From assembly GCF_024170225.1 (NCBI RefSeq), contig NZ_JALJXU010000006.1:62001-126000 (forward strand): a stretch of 64,000 bases of DNA, read 5' to 3'. Shown here piece after piece: positions 9,131-18,875 of this stretch; positions within the stretch are counted from its first letter, which is position 1, and each line of letters starts with the position of its first letter. The translations under genes were made by a program, and so were the position numbers. Origin of the DNA: Streptococcus gallinaceus. GTDB lineage: Bacteria > Bacillota > Bacilli > Lactobacillales > Streptococcaceae. The notes beneath the pieces were generated by a model that saw only the letters and a list, made by a program, of their open reading frames with translations, was not told the origin of the DNA and made no database searches.

Positions 9131-9446
9131 TTATCTTTTGTGGGCTATTGGTCTGTCTGCCTTGGTAACCTGGGTGCCACGGGTCTTTCCTTTTATCCTG
9201 GTCAAGTACAGTAGTCTTCCGAAAATTGTCGAACGTCTGCTCAAGTACCTTCCGGTGACAATTATCTTTGCCTTGACTCTGTCTAGCCTTGTTTCTAAGG
9301 AAAAAGGAGCCGTTTTTCCAACCTTTTTATGGTTAGAAATTTTGGCTAGTATTCCTACATTTTGGGTGGCTTATCGCTATAAAAATCTGCTTTGGACTGT
9401 TGTGGCAGGAATTATTATAATTGCCATGTTACGACTTGTTTTTTAG
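9120..9446 (+). CDS. azlD: Branched-chain amino acid exporter small subunit AzlD
   Basis: A 108-residue membrane protein with three to four hydrophobic segments. The segment VTWVPRVFPFILV near the N terminus resembles the T-x-x-x-R-x-x-P-F motif of AzlD proteins. It overlaps the end of azlC by 11 bases, consistent with a two-subunit exporter translated in fixed ratio. It is followed at once by a perfect palindromic terminator shared with the convergent ABC permease gene. Confidence 0.88.
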   Translation: METSYLLWAIGLSALVTWVPRVFPFILVKYSSLPKIVERLLKYLPVTIIFALTLSSLVSKEKGAVFPTFLWLEILASIPTFWVAYRYKNLLWTVVAGIIIIAMLRLVF

Positions 9447-9449
9447 ACA

Positions 9450-9484
9450 AATAAGAACCAGGGATAAAATCCCTGGTTCTTATT
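9450..9484. terminator. Bidirectional terminator between azlD and the ABC permease
   Basis: A perfect 16-bp inverted repeat (9450-9465 and 9469-9484) around AAA. The minus-strand permease stop codon (9480-9482) lies inside the right arm. Confidence 0.85.
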
Positions 9485-11096
9485 GTTTCATACGAAATGT
9501 CTGTGGAGCTCTTTTCAGCAACATCATATAACCAATGCCGACGTAGAGGAGGAGAATGAGAGAAATCCCCAATACATAGAGGTTGCTGGTAATATGGAGT
9601 TGAGTGTTGAGGTAGGCTACCCAATAAAGTGCCCCGCTCAGCAGTTTGTAGGCAGGATTGGTAACTTCCATGTCTTTTGTAAATGGTTGAAGGATGTAGT
9701 AGATAAACAAGTCATGGAAGGAAAAGAGGGCTGTGAGACTGGTCAGAAGCAAGGCTAAAAGTGCAATTGTTCCGATCGAGTAGCGAAAACCACCAAAGGC
9801 CAAACAAACCAAGAAAATGCAGAGGGCAGAAATACCATTGTACTGAGTGGCTTTGAAAAAGCGATACCGGAATCCAGCTAAAATGGCCCGACCTTCCCGG
9901 TAGAATGGGTAGTGTAGCATGGCGATGTCACAATTGACAAAGACCATTTGGGCAATGGGGCGTCCCATCGAGCAAGCATACATAATCATGAAGGCAAAGG
10001 GCATAAATCCGATGAGTGCTTTTTCAGGGAGAAATTCATGGGTATAGATAGCAAAACCGATACCCGCTATACCGGCCAGACCGATACAGATTAAGCGGGT
10101 ACGCAGTTGTTTCCACAAGATAGACCGGTAACGCTGAAAGAGAAGGGCGTTCAGATAGGCCATTCCAGAAAGATTGAACAGGTCTTTTTTATCATCGAGG
10201 GTCAGCTTTTCCTTCATTTGCAAGCCTTGGCGGGTGTATTGGTTGCCCGTTTTTAATTGGGCGACTCGCTGATCTGATTGCAAGGAATCCTCCATGCGGC
10301 TGAGGAGAAATGCATCCAATTCAGGGAAATGCTTCATGTAGAAACTGCAGCCTAGCAATAGTAGAATTTCGAGAATGAACAGGATCGGAAGGATTTGCGG
10401 GTTAAGAAAAGAGTGGAAGATGATAATAGGAATAGCTAGGACAAAACCAGAAAGGCCCATTATCCACCAGAGGCTCTTTTGCGTTTTAGTTGACAATTGC
10501 TTGTCAAATGTTTGCCGCCCCAGAGAGTAGCCCAAGAGTGTCATAGCAATCGGAGTCAGGAACCCGACTGGGAGATACCACCAATTTTGGGCTAGAAGGC
10601 TAAAAACGATGAAAGCAGGCAGGTAGAAGATAGCCGTGATAAGTGGCTGTAGCCAGATTTTTTCAAGGAGAATGGTTCGTCGAGGTAGTTGGAAAAAGTC
10701 CATGAAATCTCGCTCGGCTTTTGGAATGACACTAGAAAATGCATTTCCGCACTGAATATCTAGCCCGACAATTAGCCACCAGAGTAGGAAGCCTAGCAGC
10801 CACGAATTCTCATGAAGGGCGAGTGGGGTATCGGAGTTGGTTAGGATATTTGTCCAGAAAAGCCCCACACCAAAATAGAGTGCTAGCCAGAGGAATTTGA
10901 TGAGGATTTGCCAGGGGATAGAGAGGATGGAAAAGAGGATATAGAGCCCCGTTTTTAAATCATTCGCCTGATAAATGGTGTCGGGAATGTACCGCCCGAC
11001 AAGGGGGAATTTTCGGAGGTAGTAGAAAATTCCGTTGATGGACTTGTGGACATCGTAATTTTGCCGATGCCAGGCTAGTTTTATGATGTCTTTCAT
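9480..11096 (-). CDS. ABC transporter permease (substrate unknown)
   Basis: A 538-residue integral membrane protein with about ten hydrophobic segments, for example residues 50-70, 90-110, 148-190, 210-262 and 325-370, and no enzymatic motif I can see. The N terminus (HRQNYDVHKSINGIFYYLRKFPLVG) looks like a cytoplasmic start. It lies 14 bases downstream of an ABC ATPase gene on the same strand, so the pair should form one transporter, probably an exporter because no binding protein is encoded nearby. The size and layout recall EcsB-like permeases but I cannot assign a substrate. Confidence 0.75.
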   Translation of the reverse strand: MKDIIKLAWHRQNYDVHKSINGIFYYLRKFPLVGRYIPDTIYQANDLKTGLYILFSILSIPWQILIKFLWLALYFGVGLFWTNILTNSDTPLALHENSWLLGFLLWWLIVGLDIQCGNAFSSVIPKAERDFMDFFQLPRRTILLEKIWLQPLITAIFYLPAFIVFSLLAQNWWYLPVGFLTPIAMTLLGYSLGRQTFDKQLSTKTQKSLWWIMGLSGFVLAIPIIIFHSFLNPQILPILFILEILLLLGCSFYMKHFPELDAFLLSRMEDSLQSDQRVAQLKTGNQYTRQGLQMKEKLTLDDKKDLFNLSGMAYLNALLFQRYRSILWKQLRTRLICIGLAGIAGIGFAIYTHEFLPEKALIGFMPFAFMIMYACSMGRPIAQMVFVNCDIAMLHYPFYREGRAILAGFRYRFFKATQYNGISALCIFLVCLAFGGFRYSIGTIALLALLLTSLTALFSFHDLFIYYILQPFTKDMEVTNPAYKLLSGALYWVAYLNTQLHITSNLYVLGISLILLLYVGIGYMMLLKRAPQTFRMKQ

Positions 11097-11110
11097 AGGC
11101 CTTCTCCTAC

Positions 11111-11815
11111 TTATTTGTCGGATAAAATGTCGACGATTTCTTGCTCGAAATCTGCATCGTGTAAACGTTCAGCCGGTATTTCTTGTAAATGCTGGTGGTG
11201 AAGGAGGACAATCTCGTCGCATAAATCTTGAGCCAACTGTAAGACGTGTGTTGAGAAGATGACGATGGAGTCCTTTTTAGCAGAGCGGATGAGCTCCTTG
11301 AATTCGTGGGCAGCAACGGGGTCAAAAGAGGTCAGCGGCTCATCCAGTAGGAGAACGGGTGGTTGGGCAATCAAGGAAGTAATCATCTGGACCTTATTTT
11401 GCATACCATGAGAAAAATCCTTTAGCAGTCGATGCTGGTCTTCTGCCGTGATACCGGCTAGCAGTAGCCAGTCTTCAGGGCTGCGGTTGTCTTTTAGTTT
11501 TTCCTTGTGAATGTCCATGAAAAAGCGGATGAATTCAAAGGCAGTCATAAAAGCAGGCAGCTGCGGTGTGGCTTGATTAAGAGCGATGTCGGTATTGTCA
11601 TAGGCAAGGGTGGCAGTAGCATCGTCAGCCTGCAGGCCAATTTCTCCGCCATCAAGAGGAAGATTTTTGGCGATACAGTTGAAAAGAGTTGTCTTCCCAG
11701 CGCCGTTTCGCCCCAGTAGCCCATAAATTTTCCCTTGTTCAAATGTAAAGGATGTATCTTGGAAAATAACTTTTTGGTCAAATTTTTTTGAAATAGATGA
11801 GAGGGTGAGTTTCAT
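11111..11815 (-). CDS. ABC transporter ATP-binding protein
   Basis: A 234-residue ATPase. Walker A is GLLGRNGAGKTT, the signature is degenerate (FSHGMQNK in place of LSGGQ), Walker B is VLLLDEPLTSFD, and the H-loop appears as FSTHVLQ. The altered signature is common in multidrug and bacteriocin-type exporters and in EcsA relatives. I chose ATG 11815 because MKLTLSSISKKF is the usual start of such proteins; the longer frame adds a Lys-rich tail without homology I recognise. Pairs with the permease gene directly downstream. Confidence 0.85.
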   Translation of the reverse strand: MKLTLSSISKKFDQKVIFQDTSFTFEQGKIYGLLGRNGAGKTTLFNCIAKNLPLDGGEIGLQADDATATLAYDNTDIALNQATPQLPAFMTAFEFIRFFMDIHKEKLKDNRSPEDWLLLAGITAEDQHRLLKDFSHGMQNKVQMITSLIAQPPVLLLDEPLTSFDPVAAHEFKELIRSAKKDSIVIFSTHVLQLAQDLCDEIVLLHHQHLQEIPAERLHDADFEQEIVDILSDK

Positions 11816-11906
11816 AGGGAATTTCCTTTTTGTTTTATATACACAATACAATAAAACAAATAAAAAATCAAGCGTTTTCAGCTTGAGTGGGTTTTGTCAG
11901 GTTGTG

Positions 11907-11999
11907 TTAGTTAATAGTAGAGAGGCGTGTTTTTTGCAGACCATTTTCGTCAAAATTTTCAGCAGTCAGCCAATCTTCCAAGCGTTTTTTATTGGTGGG
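11907..11999 (-). pseudogene. Detached C-terminal tail of the acetyltransferase gene
   Basis: Immediately after the acetyltransferase stop (TGA, 12002-12000) the same frame stays open for 30 sense codons to TAA at 11907-11909. It encodes PTNKKRLEDWLTAENFDEN and then GLQKTRLSTIN. I recognise this as the usual tail of RimJ/RimL-type acetyltransferases, where a Trp follows ...DKE and a WL...NFD..G.Q motif ends the protein. The simplest reading is a TGG-to-TGA change at the Trp codon. Confidence 0.65.
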
Positions 12000-12602
12000 T
12001 CATTCCTTATCTAGGATGGAAAACCAATTGGTATCGCGATTTCGCCTCTTGTAGACAGCGGCTTGTCGAAAGGTGCCTTCGTAGGTAAATCCAAGGCGTA
12101 GAGCGGCATTATGACTCGGTTGGTTAAGGGAGTCGCATTTCCATTCATAACGGCGGTAGCCCAAGTCTTCAAAGACGTACTTCATCAGGAGATACTGGGC
12201 TTCTGTGGCCTGCCGTGAGCGTTGCAAAGTGGTTGAATAGACAACCCAGCCCATCTCAAGGACGCGGTTTTGTGTGTCAATCCGCATAAGTGCAACTGTT
12301 CCAAGAGCTTTTTTGCTAGTCTTGTCTACTATAGCAAAATGAAGCGGGTCTTTTGACGCAACCATTTGCTGAAAGTAGCTTGTAAAACTATCTTTATCTG
12401 TAAAAGGCTCTATCGGGAGGTAAGTCCAGTTTTGGAGAGGGCTAGTGGGTTCGTAGACTTCATAGAGGTCATCAAGGTGCTTTTCGGTGAGTTTTTCAAC
12501 GAGTACGGTTTGGCCTTCTAGGACTTCTACTTGTGGGATGGCACCGGGGGTAAAATCAGCCAGTGCGCCGCCGATGGTTTGATTGAATGGATTGAGTTGC
12601 AT
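12000..12602 (-). CDS. GNAT acetyltransferase, RimJ/RimL type, apparently truncated by a nonsense codon
   Basis: A 200-residue GNAT protein resembling N-terminal or small-molecule acetyltransferases of the RimJ/RimL group. The core motif RSRQATEAQYLLMKYVFEDLG and the C-terminal NAALRLGFTYEGTFRQA are present, so the catalytic fold looks intact. Start ATG 12602 follows AAGGAGAAAAGGC. The stop is TGA followed by C, and the same frame continues for 30 codons with a sequence that looks like the family's normal C-terminal tail. The enzyme is therefore either slightly truncated or, in this leaky UGA-C context, partly read through. Confidence 0.8.
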   Translation of the reverse strand: MQLNPFNQTIGGALADFTPGAIPQVEVLEGQTVLVEKLTEKHLDDLYEVYEPTSPLQNWTYLPIEPFTDKDSFTSYFQQMVASKDPLHFAIVDKTSKKALGTVALMRIDTQNRVLEMGWVVYSTTLQRSRQATEAQYLLMKYVFEDLGYRRYEWKCDSLNQPSHNAALRLGFTYEGTFRQAAVYKRRNRDTNWFSILDKE

Positions 12603-12616
12603 GCCTTTTCTCCTTT

Positions 12617-13798
<1,182 letters not shown>

Positions 13799-13813
13799 TT
13801 ACCATAAAACAAT

Positions 13814-13840
13814 AGAAGCACCTAGTTAATAAGTGCTTCT
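13814..13840 (-). terminator. Terminator downstream of the nuclease remnant
   Basis: AGAAGCAC and GTGCTTCT form an 8-bp stem around an 11-base loop. On the minus strand it is followed by ATTGTTTTATGG, only moderately U-rich. Confidence 0.55.
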
Positions 13841-13847
13841 CATCTGT

Positions 13848-14363
13848 TTATTCTTTACTTGTGTGGCGTTTTCCTAGGTTTAGAGCTTCTTGTTCAGACA
13901 TGGTAATCACATTGTCCCAATTGGTATTGGCTGGCATGTTGCCGCTATCCATTCCACTGTAGTTGCCCGAGTTGACCCAGGCAGTTAATGGTGTTAGATT
14001 ACGTAGTTCATCGTTGAGACCGCTAAATTGATAGCCAATAAGGTGCCCACGATTCATGACCTAGGCTTTTTTGCTACCGTTTGAATAGTAAAAACGATAG
14101 TTATGCCAGCCGACGGAATTAGCCTTGATACGGGCCATCCGCATTTGCCGTGGTTGGTCGGCAGTATTTAGCTGGATGTGGACGCTACTTGCTCTGTGAA
14201 ATTGGTCCAGCTCTCCTAGTTGAAGTTGCCGCTGTGCCTGAAAAGGAAGGGTACCGGCTTCTTGGGAAATATTGTCTGCCTGTAGCTGGATAGAAAATGA
14301 AAAGCAAGTTCCCAATACGAGACTGAGGGTCAGAAATAATTGTGCAAGTCTTTTCCGATACAT
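13848..14363 (-). pseudogene. Secreted DNA/RNA non-specific endonuclease (streptodornase-like), broken
   Basis: From ATG 14363 a signal peptide (residues 1-30) leads into about 70 residues ending GWHNYRFYYSNGSKKA, then TAG (14061-14063). The same frame continues without any shift as VMNRGHLIGYQFSGLND, which holds the catalytic His of the NRGH motif of this nuclease family. In related streptococcal nucleases, as I recall them, a Trp follows KKA, so TGG has become TAG. The protein also stops early, after the NSGNYSGMD motif plus a tail that looks unrelated, so the C-terminal half is missing. A functional nuclease is unlikely. Confidence 0.85.
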
Positions 14364-14528
14364 AATCGCTCTCCTAAAGGTGATGTTAGTTTCATTTTAG
14401 GATATTCAATAGGAAAAATCAAGATAGATTTTGATTTGCCACTTTATTCCCCTATATTTGACAGTTAATAGGGGTTGTGGTAAGATTTTAATGATAGAAT
14501 CTAGAAAAATCAAGCGATTGAGGAAATT

Positions 14529-15026
14529 ATGGGAATTGAAAAAACAGTCAGCGAATTAGCTGAGATTTTAGGGGTCAGCCGACAGGCTATGAACAATCGT
14601 GTCAAATCCTTACCTGAAGAATTTGTTGAAAAAAACGATAAGGGCGTGACGGTTGTTAACAGAGCTGGTCTGATTAAGCTGGAAGAAATTTACAAGACCA
14701 CTATTTTTGAAGATGAGCCAATCAGCGAAGAAGTGAAGCAACGTGAGCTCATGGAGATTTTGGTGGATGAGAAAAATGCAGAAATCATTCGCCTGTACGA
14801 CCAGTTGAAAGCAAAAGACAAGCAGTTGGCTGAAAAAGATGAGCAGTTGCGTGTCAAGGATGTACAGATTTCTGAGAAAGACAAGCAGTTGGACCAACAG
14901 CAACAATTAACCTTGAAAGCCATGGCTGATAAAGAGACATTGAAGTTGGAATTGGACCAAGCCAAAGCACAAGTAGAAGAAGAACAGACCAAAAAAGGAT
15001 TCTTTGCAAAACTTTTTGGGAAATAA
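14529..15026 (+). CDS. rocS: Chromosome segregation regulator RocS
   Basis: A 165-residue protein with an N-terminal helix-turn-helix (ELAEILGVSRQAMNNRVKSLPEE), a central coiled coil over about residues 60-150 rich in K/E/Q heptads (the DKQLAEKDEQLRVKD stretch), and a C-terminal basic amphipathic helix KKGFFAKLFGK. This order, DNA binding then coiled coil then membrane-binding helix, matches pneumococcal RocS, which links chromosome segregation to cell division. It is a single-gene unit, closed by its own terminator. Confidence 0.88.
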   Translation: MGIEKTVSELAEILGVSRQAMNNRVKSLPEEFVEKNDKGVTVVNRAGLIKLEEIYKTTIFEDEPISEEVKQRELMEILVDEKNAEIIRLYDQLKAKDKQLAEKDEQLRVKDVQISEKDKQLDQQQQLTLKAMADKETLKLELDQAKAQVEEEQTKKGFFAKLFGK

Positions 15027-15030
15027 TGAG

Positions 15031-15057
15031 AGCTGAGAGATTTCTCGGCTTTTTTGA
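15031..15057 (+). terminator. Terminator of rocS
   Basis: AGCTGAGA and TCTCGGCT form an 8-bp stem with one G-T wobble, followed by TTTTTTG. Confidence 0.75.
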
Positions 15058-15174
15058 TTTTCAGAGATGATTGCTTGAGCACAATTGAAAGGGAAAGTAC
15101 AGACTATTCGATTGGGCTCAAATAGACTAGAAAAGAAAAATGAAAAGGGTTACAATTTAGACAAGGAGAAGGAA

Positions 15175-17223
15175 ATGATTGATAATCGTGCCATCACCAT
15201 TTTAATGGAATTATTTGGAAATCAGGAACTCAGTCTTTATGAATTAGGTGTTCAGACAGGAGTTGAAAAGGAAGGTCTGTTGACTAGTATGCAACAAGTC
15301 AATGACTTATTACAGGATAATGGATTTTCGACGATTGATTTTCAAGATGGAGTTTACCGCGTTCCAGAGAGTTTGAAGGAGAATCAGTCTCTTATTTTTG
15401 AATTATTGAGGAGCCGCGAGGTTTATCTATCTCAGGAAGAGCGGCGCGTGTTGATTTATCTCTACACCTTTATCCGAAAAGAGTTCATATCAAATGTTCA
15501 TTATCAGGATTTGCTTAGTGTCAGCAAGAATACAACCTTGACGGATATCAAAAATGTTCGAGACTTGTGTCGGCAGTTTGGACTTGAGTTTCAATACACT
15601 CGGTCTCAAGGTTACCATTTGCTCGGTCGCGAGGAAGATAAGCATCGGCTAGCTTTTTATGCCATTAGTGACTGTCTCAAGTCGCCAGTCGGTATCTGGG
15701 CTTTGGATTATATCCTACGTTCTTGGGGAGAAGCGATCAAGCGAGAATGTATCAAGCCGTTGAGTTTTCAGCTTTGTCAATTTTACCAACTATCTCCTTT
15801 AGAAGATCGATTGGATGAATTTCTTTACTTTCTCCAATTTTTAGCGATTCGTAGAAAACGTATCAGCGTAGAGGTAGATTGGCAGGTAAGCGAAGTGTCT
15901 CAGACAATCCAAGAGGTTGTGGCCCAACTATGGGAACACTTGGAACAGGCTGATGATAGCGTACCGAGTCTGACAGATTCTTGGAGAATGTATTTGGCTC
16001 ATCTTTTGCAAGGTTGTTTGGAAGGACAGGCTGTAGAAGAAGATGAATTTTTCTCAAATCTGACTCTTGCTATTGTAGAAGAAATGGAGCGCCTCTCGCT
16101 CATTAGTTTTGAACGGCGGAAGGATCTGTTGGAAGGATTGCGAAAGCATCTGATACCAGCTTACCATCGCTTGAGGTCACGGACGTTTACCATCAATACC
16201 TATACGGAGGTCATAAAGGAAGAACACAAGGATTTGTTTGAAATTGTCAAGAAAGCCTTATCTCCCTTAGAAGAAGCCATTGGCTTTCCTGTTCCAGATG
16301 GAGAAGTTTCTTACTTTGTCATCCACTTTGGAGGGTATATTGAAGCGGTGCAAGAGCGAAGTTTTCGCTACCGTGCCTTGGTTGTTTGTCCAAATGGTGT
16401 CAGCTCGTCCTTGATTGTAAAGGAAAATCTCAAGCAACTTTTCCCAAATATATTCTTTGCCGACGCGCATTCGGTAGCGGGATTGCAGCAGATTGACCAA
16501 GATGAGTATGACATGATTTTTTCAACAATCAAGCTGGAAACAACATGTCCATTTTTCCTAGTGCCACCGATGATGAGTTTAGGGCAAAAACGAGAATTGT
16601 TTCACTTGGTAGGACAAGAATTTGCAAATGCAGGTTATTTTCCTATCGAAATCGAGCAGCTCATGACCCTAATTGGCAAGTATGCGACCGTTCATCGCGA
16701 GCAAGCATTAAAATATGAATTAGTCCAATTTCTAAATGAAAAATCTTATGAAAGGAAGGAAAGAAGTCCTATGTTAGAGGAATTGATTACCAGAGAAACC
16801 TATCAATATCGGGCAGGCAAGCTATCTTGGCAGGAAGCTATCGCCTGTGCTGCTGAGCCTTTGTTAGCCCAAGGAGCGATTGAGGAATCCTATGTGGGTG
16901 CCATGGTGAATAAGGTCATCGAATTTGGGCCATTTATTGATTTAGGAAAGGGGGTTGCCATTCCGCATGCTCGTCCGGAAGATGGTGTCAATCGGATTGG
17001 TATGTCCATGCTGAAGCTAGATGAGCCAGTCTACTTGCTGGATGATGCTAGTCATGAAATTCGTCTGATCATCTGTATCGCAGCGGTGGACAATCAAACC
17101 CATCTCAGAGCTTTATCTCATTTGACAGCTATATTGAGAGAGCCAGAAAAATTGCAACAACTTGTCGAGTCAACTGACTTCGACGCTATTAAAGATTTAT
17201 TAAAGGAGGATACAACATGCTAA
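15175..17223 (+). CDS. PRD-containing BglG/MtlR-type regulator with C-terminal EIIA domain
   Basis: A 682-residue transcriptional activator of a sugar PTS. Order of parts: N-terminal HTH region (to about residue 155), two PRD domains carrying regulatory His residues (about 170-400), a GatB-like EIIB segment with Cys in VVCPNGVSSSL (near residue 405), and a mannitol/fructose-type EIIA (about 530-680) with the phosphorylatable His in AIPHARPEDG. Start ATG 15175 follows AAGGAGAAGG; longer in-frame starts lack such a site. The stop overlaps the EIIB gene by seven bases. No separate EIIA gene is present, so this domain may also serve transport. Confidence 0.88.
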   Translation: MIDNRAITILMELFGNQELSLYELGVQTGVEKEGLLTSMQQVNDLLQDNGFSTIDFQDGVYRVPESLKENQSLIFELLRSREVYLSQEERRVLIYLYTFIRKEFISNVHYQDLLSVSKNTTLTDIKNVRDLCRQFGLEFQYTRSQGYHLLGREEDKHRLAFYAISDCLKSPVGIWALDYILRSWGEAIKRECIKPLSFQLCQFYQLSPLEDRLDEFLYFLQFLAIRRKRISVEVDWQVSEVSQTIQEVVAQLWEHLEQADDSVPSLTDSWRMYLAHLLQGCLEGQAVEEDEFFSNLTLAIVEEMERLSLISFERRKDLLEGLRKHLIPAYHRLRSRTFTINTYTEVIKEEHKDLFEIVKKALSPLEEAIGFPVPDGEVSYFVIHFGGYIEAVQERSFRYRALVVCPNGVSSSLIVKENLKQLFPNIFFADAHSVAGLQQIDQDEYDMIFSTIKLETTCPFFLVPPMMSLGQKRELFHLVGQEFANAGYFPIEIEQLMTLIGKYATVHREQALKYELVQFLNEKSYERKERSPMLEELITRETYQYRAGKLSWQEAIACAAEPLLAQGAIEESYVGAMVNKVIEFGPFIDLGKGVAIPHARPEDGVNRIGMSMLKLDEPVYLLDDASHEIRLIICIAAVDNQTHLRALSHLTAILREPEKLQQLVESTDFDAIKDLLKEDTTC

Positions 17224-17501
17224 GAATTGGTACTGCATGTGGTTCAGGTTTGGGTTCAAGTTTCATGGTTCAAATGAATATCGAATCCATTTTGAAAGAA
17301 TGGGGCGTCTCAGACGTTCAAGTGGAACATTATGACTTGGGTGGAGCAGATCCAAGTGCCGCAGATATTTGGATTGTCGGTCGCGACTTGGCAGATTCTG
17401 CAACGCATTTAGGAGATGTTCGTATTTTAAATAGTATCATCGATATGGATGAACTACGTGAATTGATTATGGGCATTTGCAAAGAAAAAGGACTTGTATA
17501 A
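17217..17501 (+). CDS. PTS EIIB component, ascorbate (SgaB/UlaB) type
   Basis: A 94-residue cytoplasmic phosphocarrier. The phosphorylated Cys lies in the N-terminal loop RIGTACGSGLGSSFM, characteristic of EIIB of the L-ascorbate/galactitol group. It receives phosphate from an EIIA, here most simply the domain fused to the regulator, and passes it to sugar bound by the EIIC encoded next. It overlaps the regulator gene by seven bases and precedes EIIC by 29 bases. Substrate is not established by the sequence. Confidence 0.88.
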   Translation: MLRIGTACGSGLGSSFMVQMNIESILKEWGVSDVQVEHYDLGGADPSAADIWIVGRDLADSATHLGDVRILNSIIDMDELRELIMGICKEKGLV

Positions 17502-17530
17502 GTTAGGGTTGCTCAAAAAGGAGAGAAAAT

Positions 17531-18874
17531 ATGTTAGATTTTTTAATTGATATTGCGAAAACTCCCGCAATTTTGGTAGCGTTGATTGCTATTTTAGGTC
17601 TTGCCTTACAGAAGAAATCTGCATCGGATTTGCTCAAGGGCGGTATCAAAACCTTCGTCGGCTTTATCGTAGTAAGTGGTGGTGCCACTATTCTACAAAC
17701 CTCGCTACAACCGTTTGGTCAAATGTTTGAACATGCCTTTCATTTGAAAGGTGTTGTCCCAAATAACGAAGCAATCGTCGCGCTCGCGCTAGATAAATTT
17801 GGTACAGCGACATCCTTGATTATGTTGCTAGGGATGGTCTTTAACATTTTGATTGCCCGCTTTACACGCTTCAAATATATCTTCTTAACAGGTCACCACA
17901 CACTTTACATGGCTTGTATGATTGCCGTAATTATGACAGTTGCAGGCTTTACATCAGCAGGTTTGATTGTGATGGGTGGTTTGGCTCTTGGTATCATCAT
18001 GTCTCTCTCACCAGCCTTTGTACAAAAATACATGGTGCAGTTGACAGGCAATGACAAGGTTGCTCTTGGACACTTCAGCTCGCTGGGTTACTGGCTCAGT
18101 GGATTTGTTGGTGGACTCGTTGGGGACAAATCAAAATCAACAGAAGATATTAAATTCCCTAAAGGTTTGGCATTCTTGCGTGACAGCACAGTTAGTATCG
18201 CCCTTTCTATGTCTATCATTTACATCATCGTAGCCATTTTTGCGGGTGGTGCTTATATTGAAAAAGAATTGAGTAGTGGTACAAACAGTATCGTCTATGC
18301 TCTCCAACTTGGTGGTACATTTGCAGCTGGTGTCTTCACAATTCTTGCAGGGGTTCGCTTGATCTTGGCAGAAATCGTACCAGCCTTCAAAGGTATTTCT
18401 GAAAAATTGGTACCAAACTCTAAACCAGCTTTGGACTGTCCTATCGTGTATCCATCAGCTCCAAATGCTGTATTGATTGGTTTTATTTCTAGTTTTGTTG
18501 GCGGTTTGGTCAGCATGTTGATCATGATTTTGACTGGTGGCGTTGTCATCTTACCAGGTGTCGTTCCGCACTTCTTCTGTGGAGCAACAGCAGGGGTAAT
18601 GGGGAATGCTTCAGGTGGTATCCGCGGCTCAATCGTTGGTGCCTTCATGCAAGGTGTCTTGATTAGCTTCTTGCCAGTATTCTTGATGCCTGTCTTGGGA
18701 GACCTTGGCTTTGCAGGTTCAACCTTCTCTGATGCTGACTTTGGTTTGTCAGGTATCTTCCTTGGAACCTTGGCCAATAAAGGCGGTGTTGTAGCTGTAT
18801 CCATCGGTATCTTTGCGGTTCTTGCAGTGATGGTAGCTATGACAGTTCTTAAGAAAGACAAGAAAGAGGCTTAA
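17531..18874 (+). CDS. PTS EIIC component, ascorbate (SgaT/UlaA) type
   Basis: A 447-residue membrane permease with about ten or eleven hydrophobic segments, including GIKTFVGFIVVSGGATILQT, the signature start of UlaA-family EIIC, and a C-terminal GIFLGTLANKGGVV. It carries the sugar across the membrane as it is phosphorylated. The start ATG 17531 follows AAAAAGGAGAGAAAAT. The UlaD, UlaE and UlaF enzymes that would degrade ascorbate-6-phosphate are absent; instead a transketolase follows two bases after the stop. The true substrate may be a different pentose, ketose or polyol. Confidence 0.88.
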   Translation: MLDFLIDIAKTPAILVALIAILGLALQKKSASDLLKGGIKTFVGFIVVSGGATILQTSLQPFGQMFEHAFHLKGVVPNNEAIVALALDKFGTATSLIMLLGMVFNILIARFTRFKYIFLTGHHTLYMACMIAVIMTVAGFTSAGLIVMGGLALGIIMSLSPAFVQKYMVQLTGNDKVALGHFSSLGYWLSGFVGGLVGDKSKSTEDIKFPKGLAFLRDSTVSIALSMSIIYIIVAIFAGGAYIEKELSSGTNSIVYALQLGGTFAAGVFTILAGVRLILAEIVPAFKGISEKLVPNSKPALDCPIVYPSAPNAVLIGFISSFVGGLVSMLIMILTGGVVILPGVVPHFFCGATAGVMGNASGGIRGSIVGAFMQGVLISFLPVFLMPVLGDLGFAGSTFSDADFGLSGIFLGTLANKGGVVAVSIGIFAVLAVMVAMTVLKKDKKEA

Positions 18875-18875
18875 G

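Noticed and set aside
18295..18861. 188-residue minus-strand open frame opposite the PTS EIIC gene
   Set aside because: Low-complexity Lys/Pro/Thr-rich product typical of an antisense shadow of a membrane protein gene.
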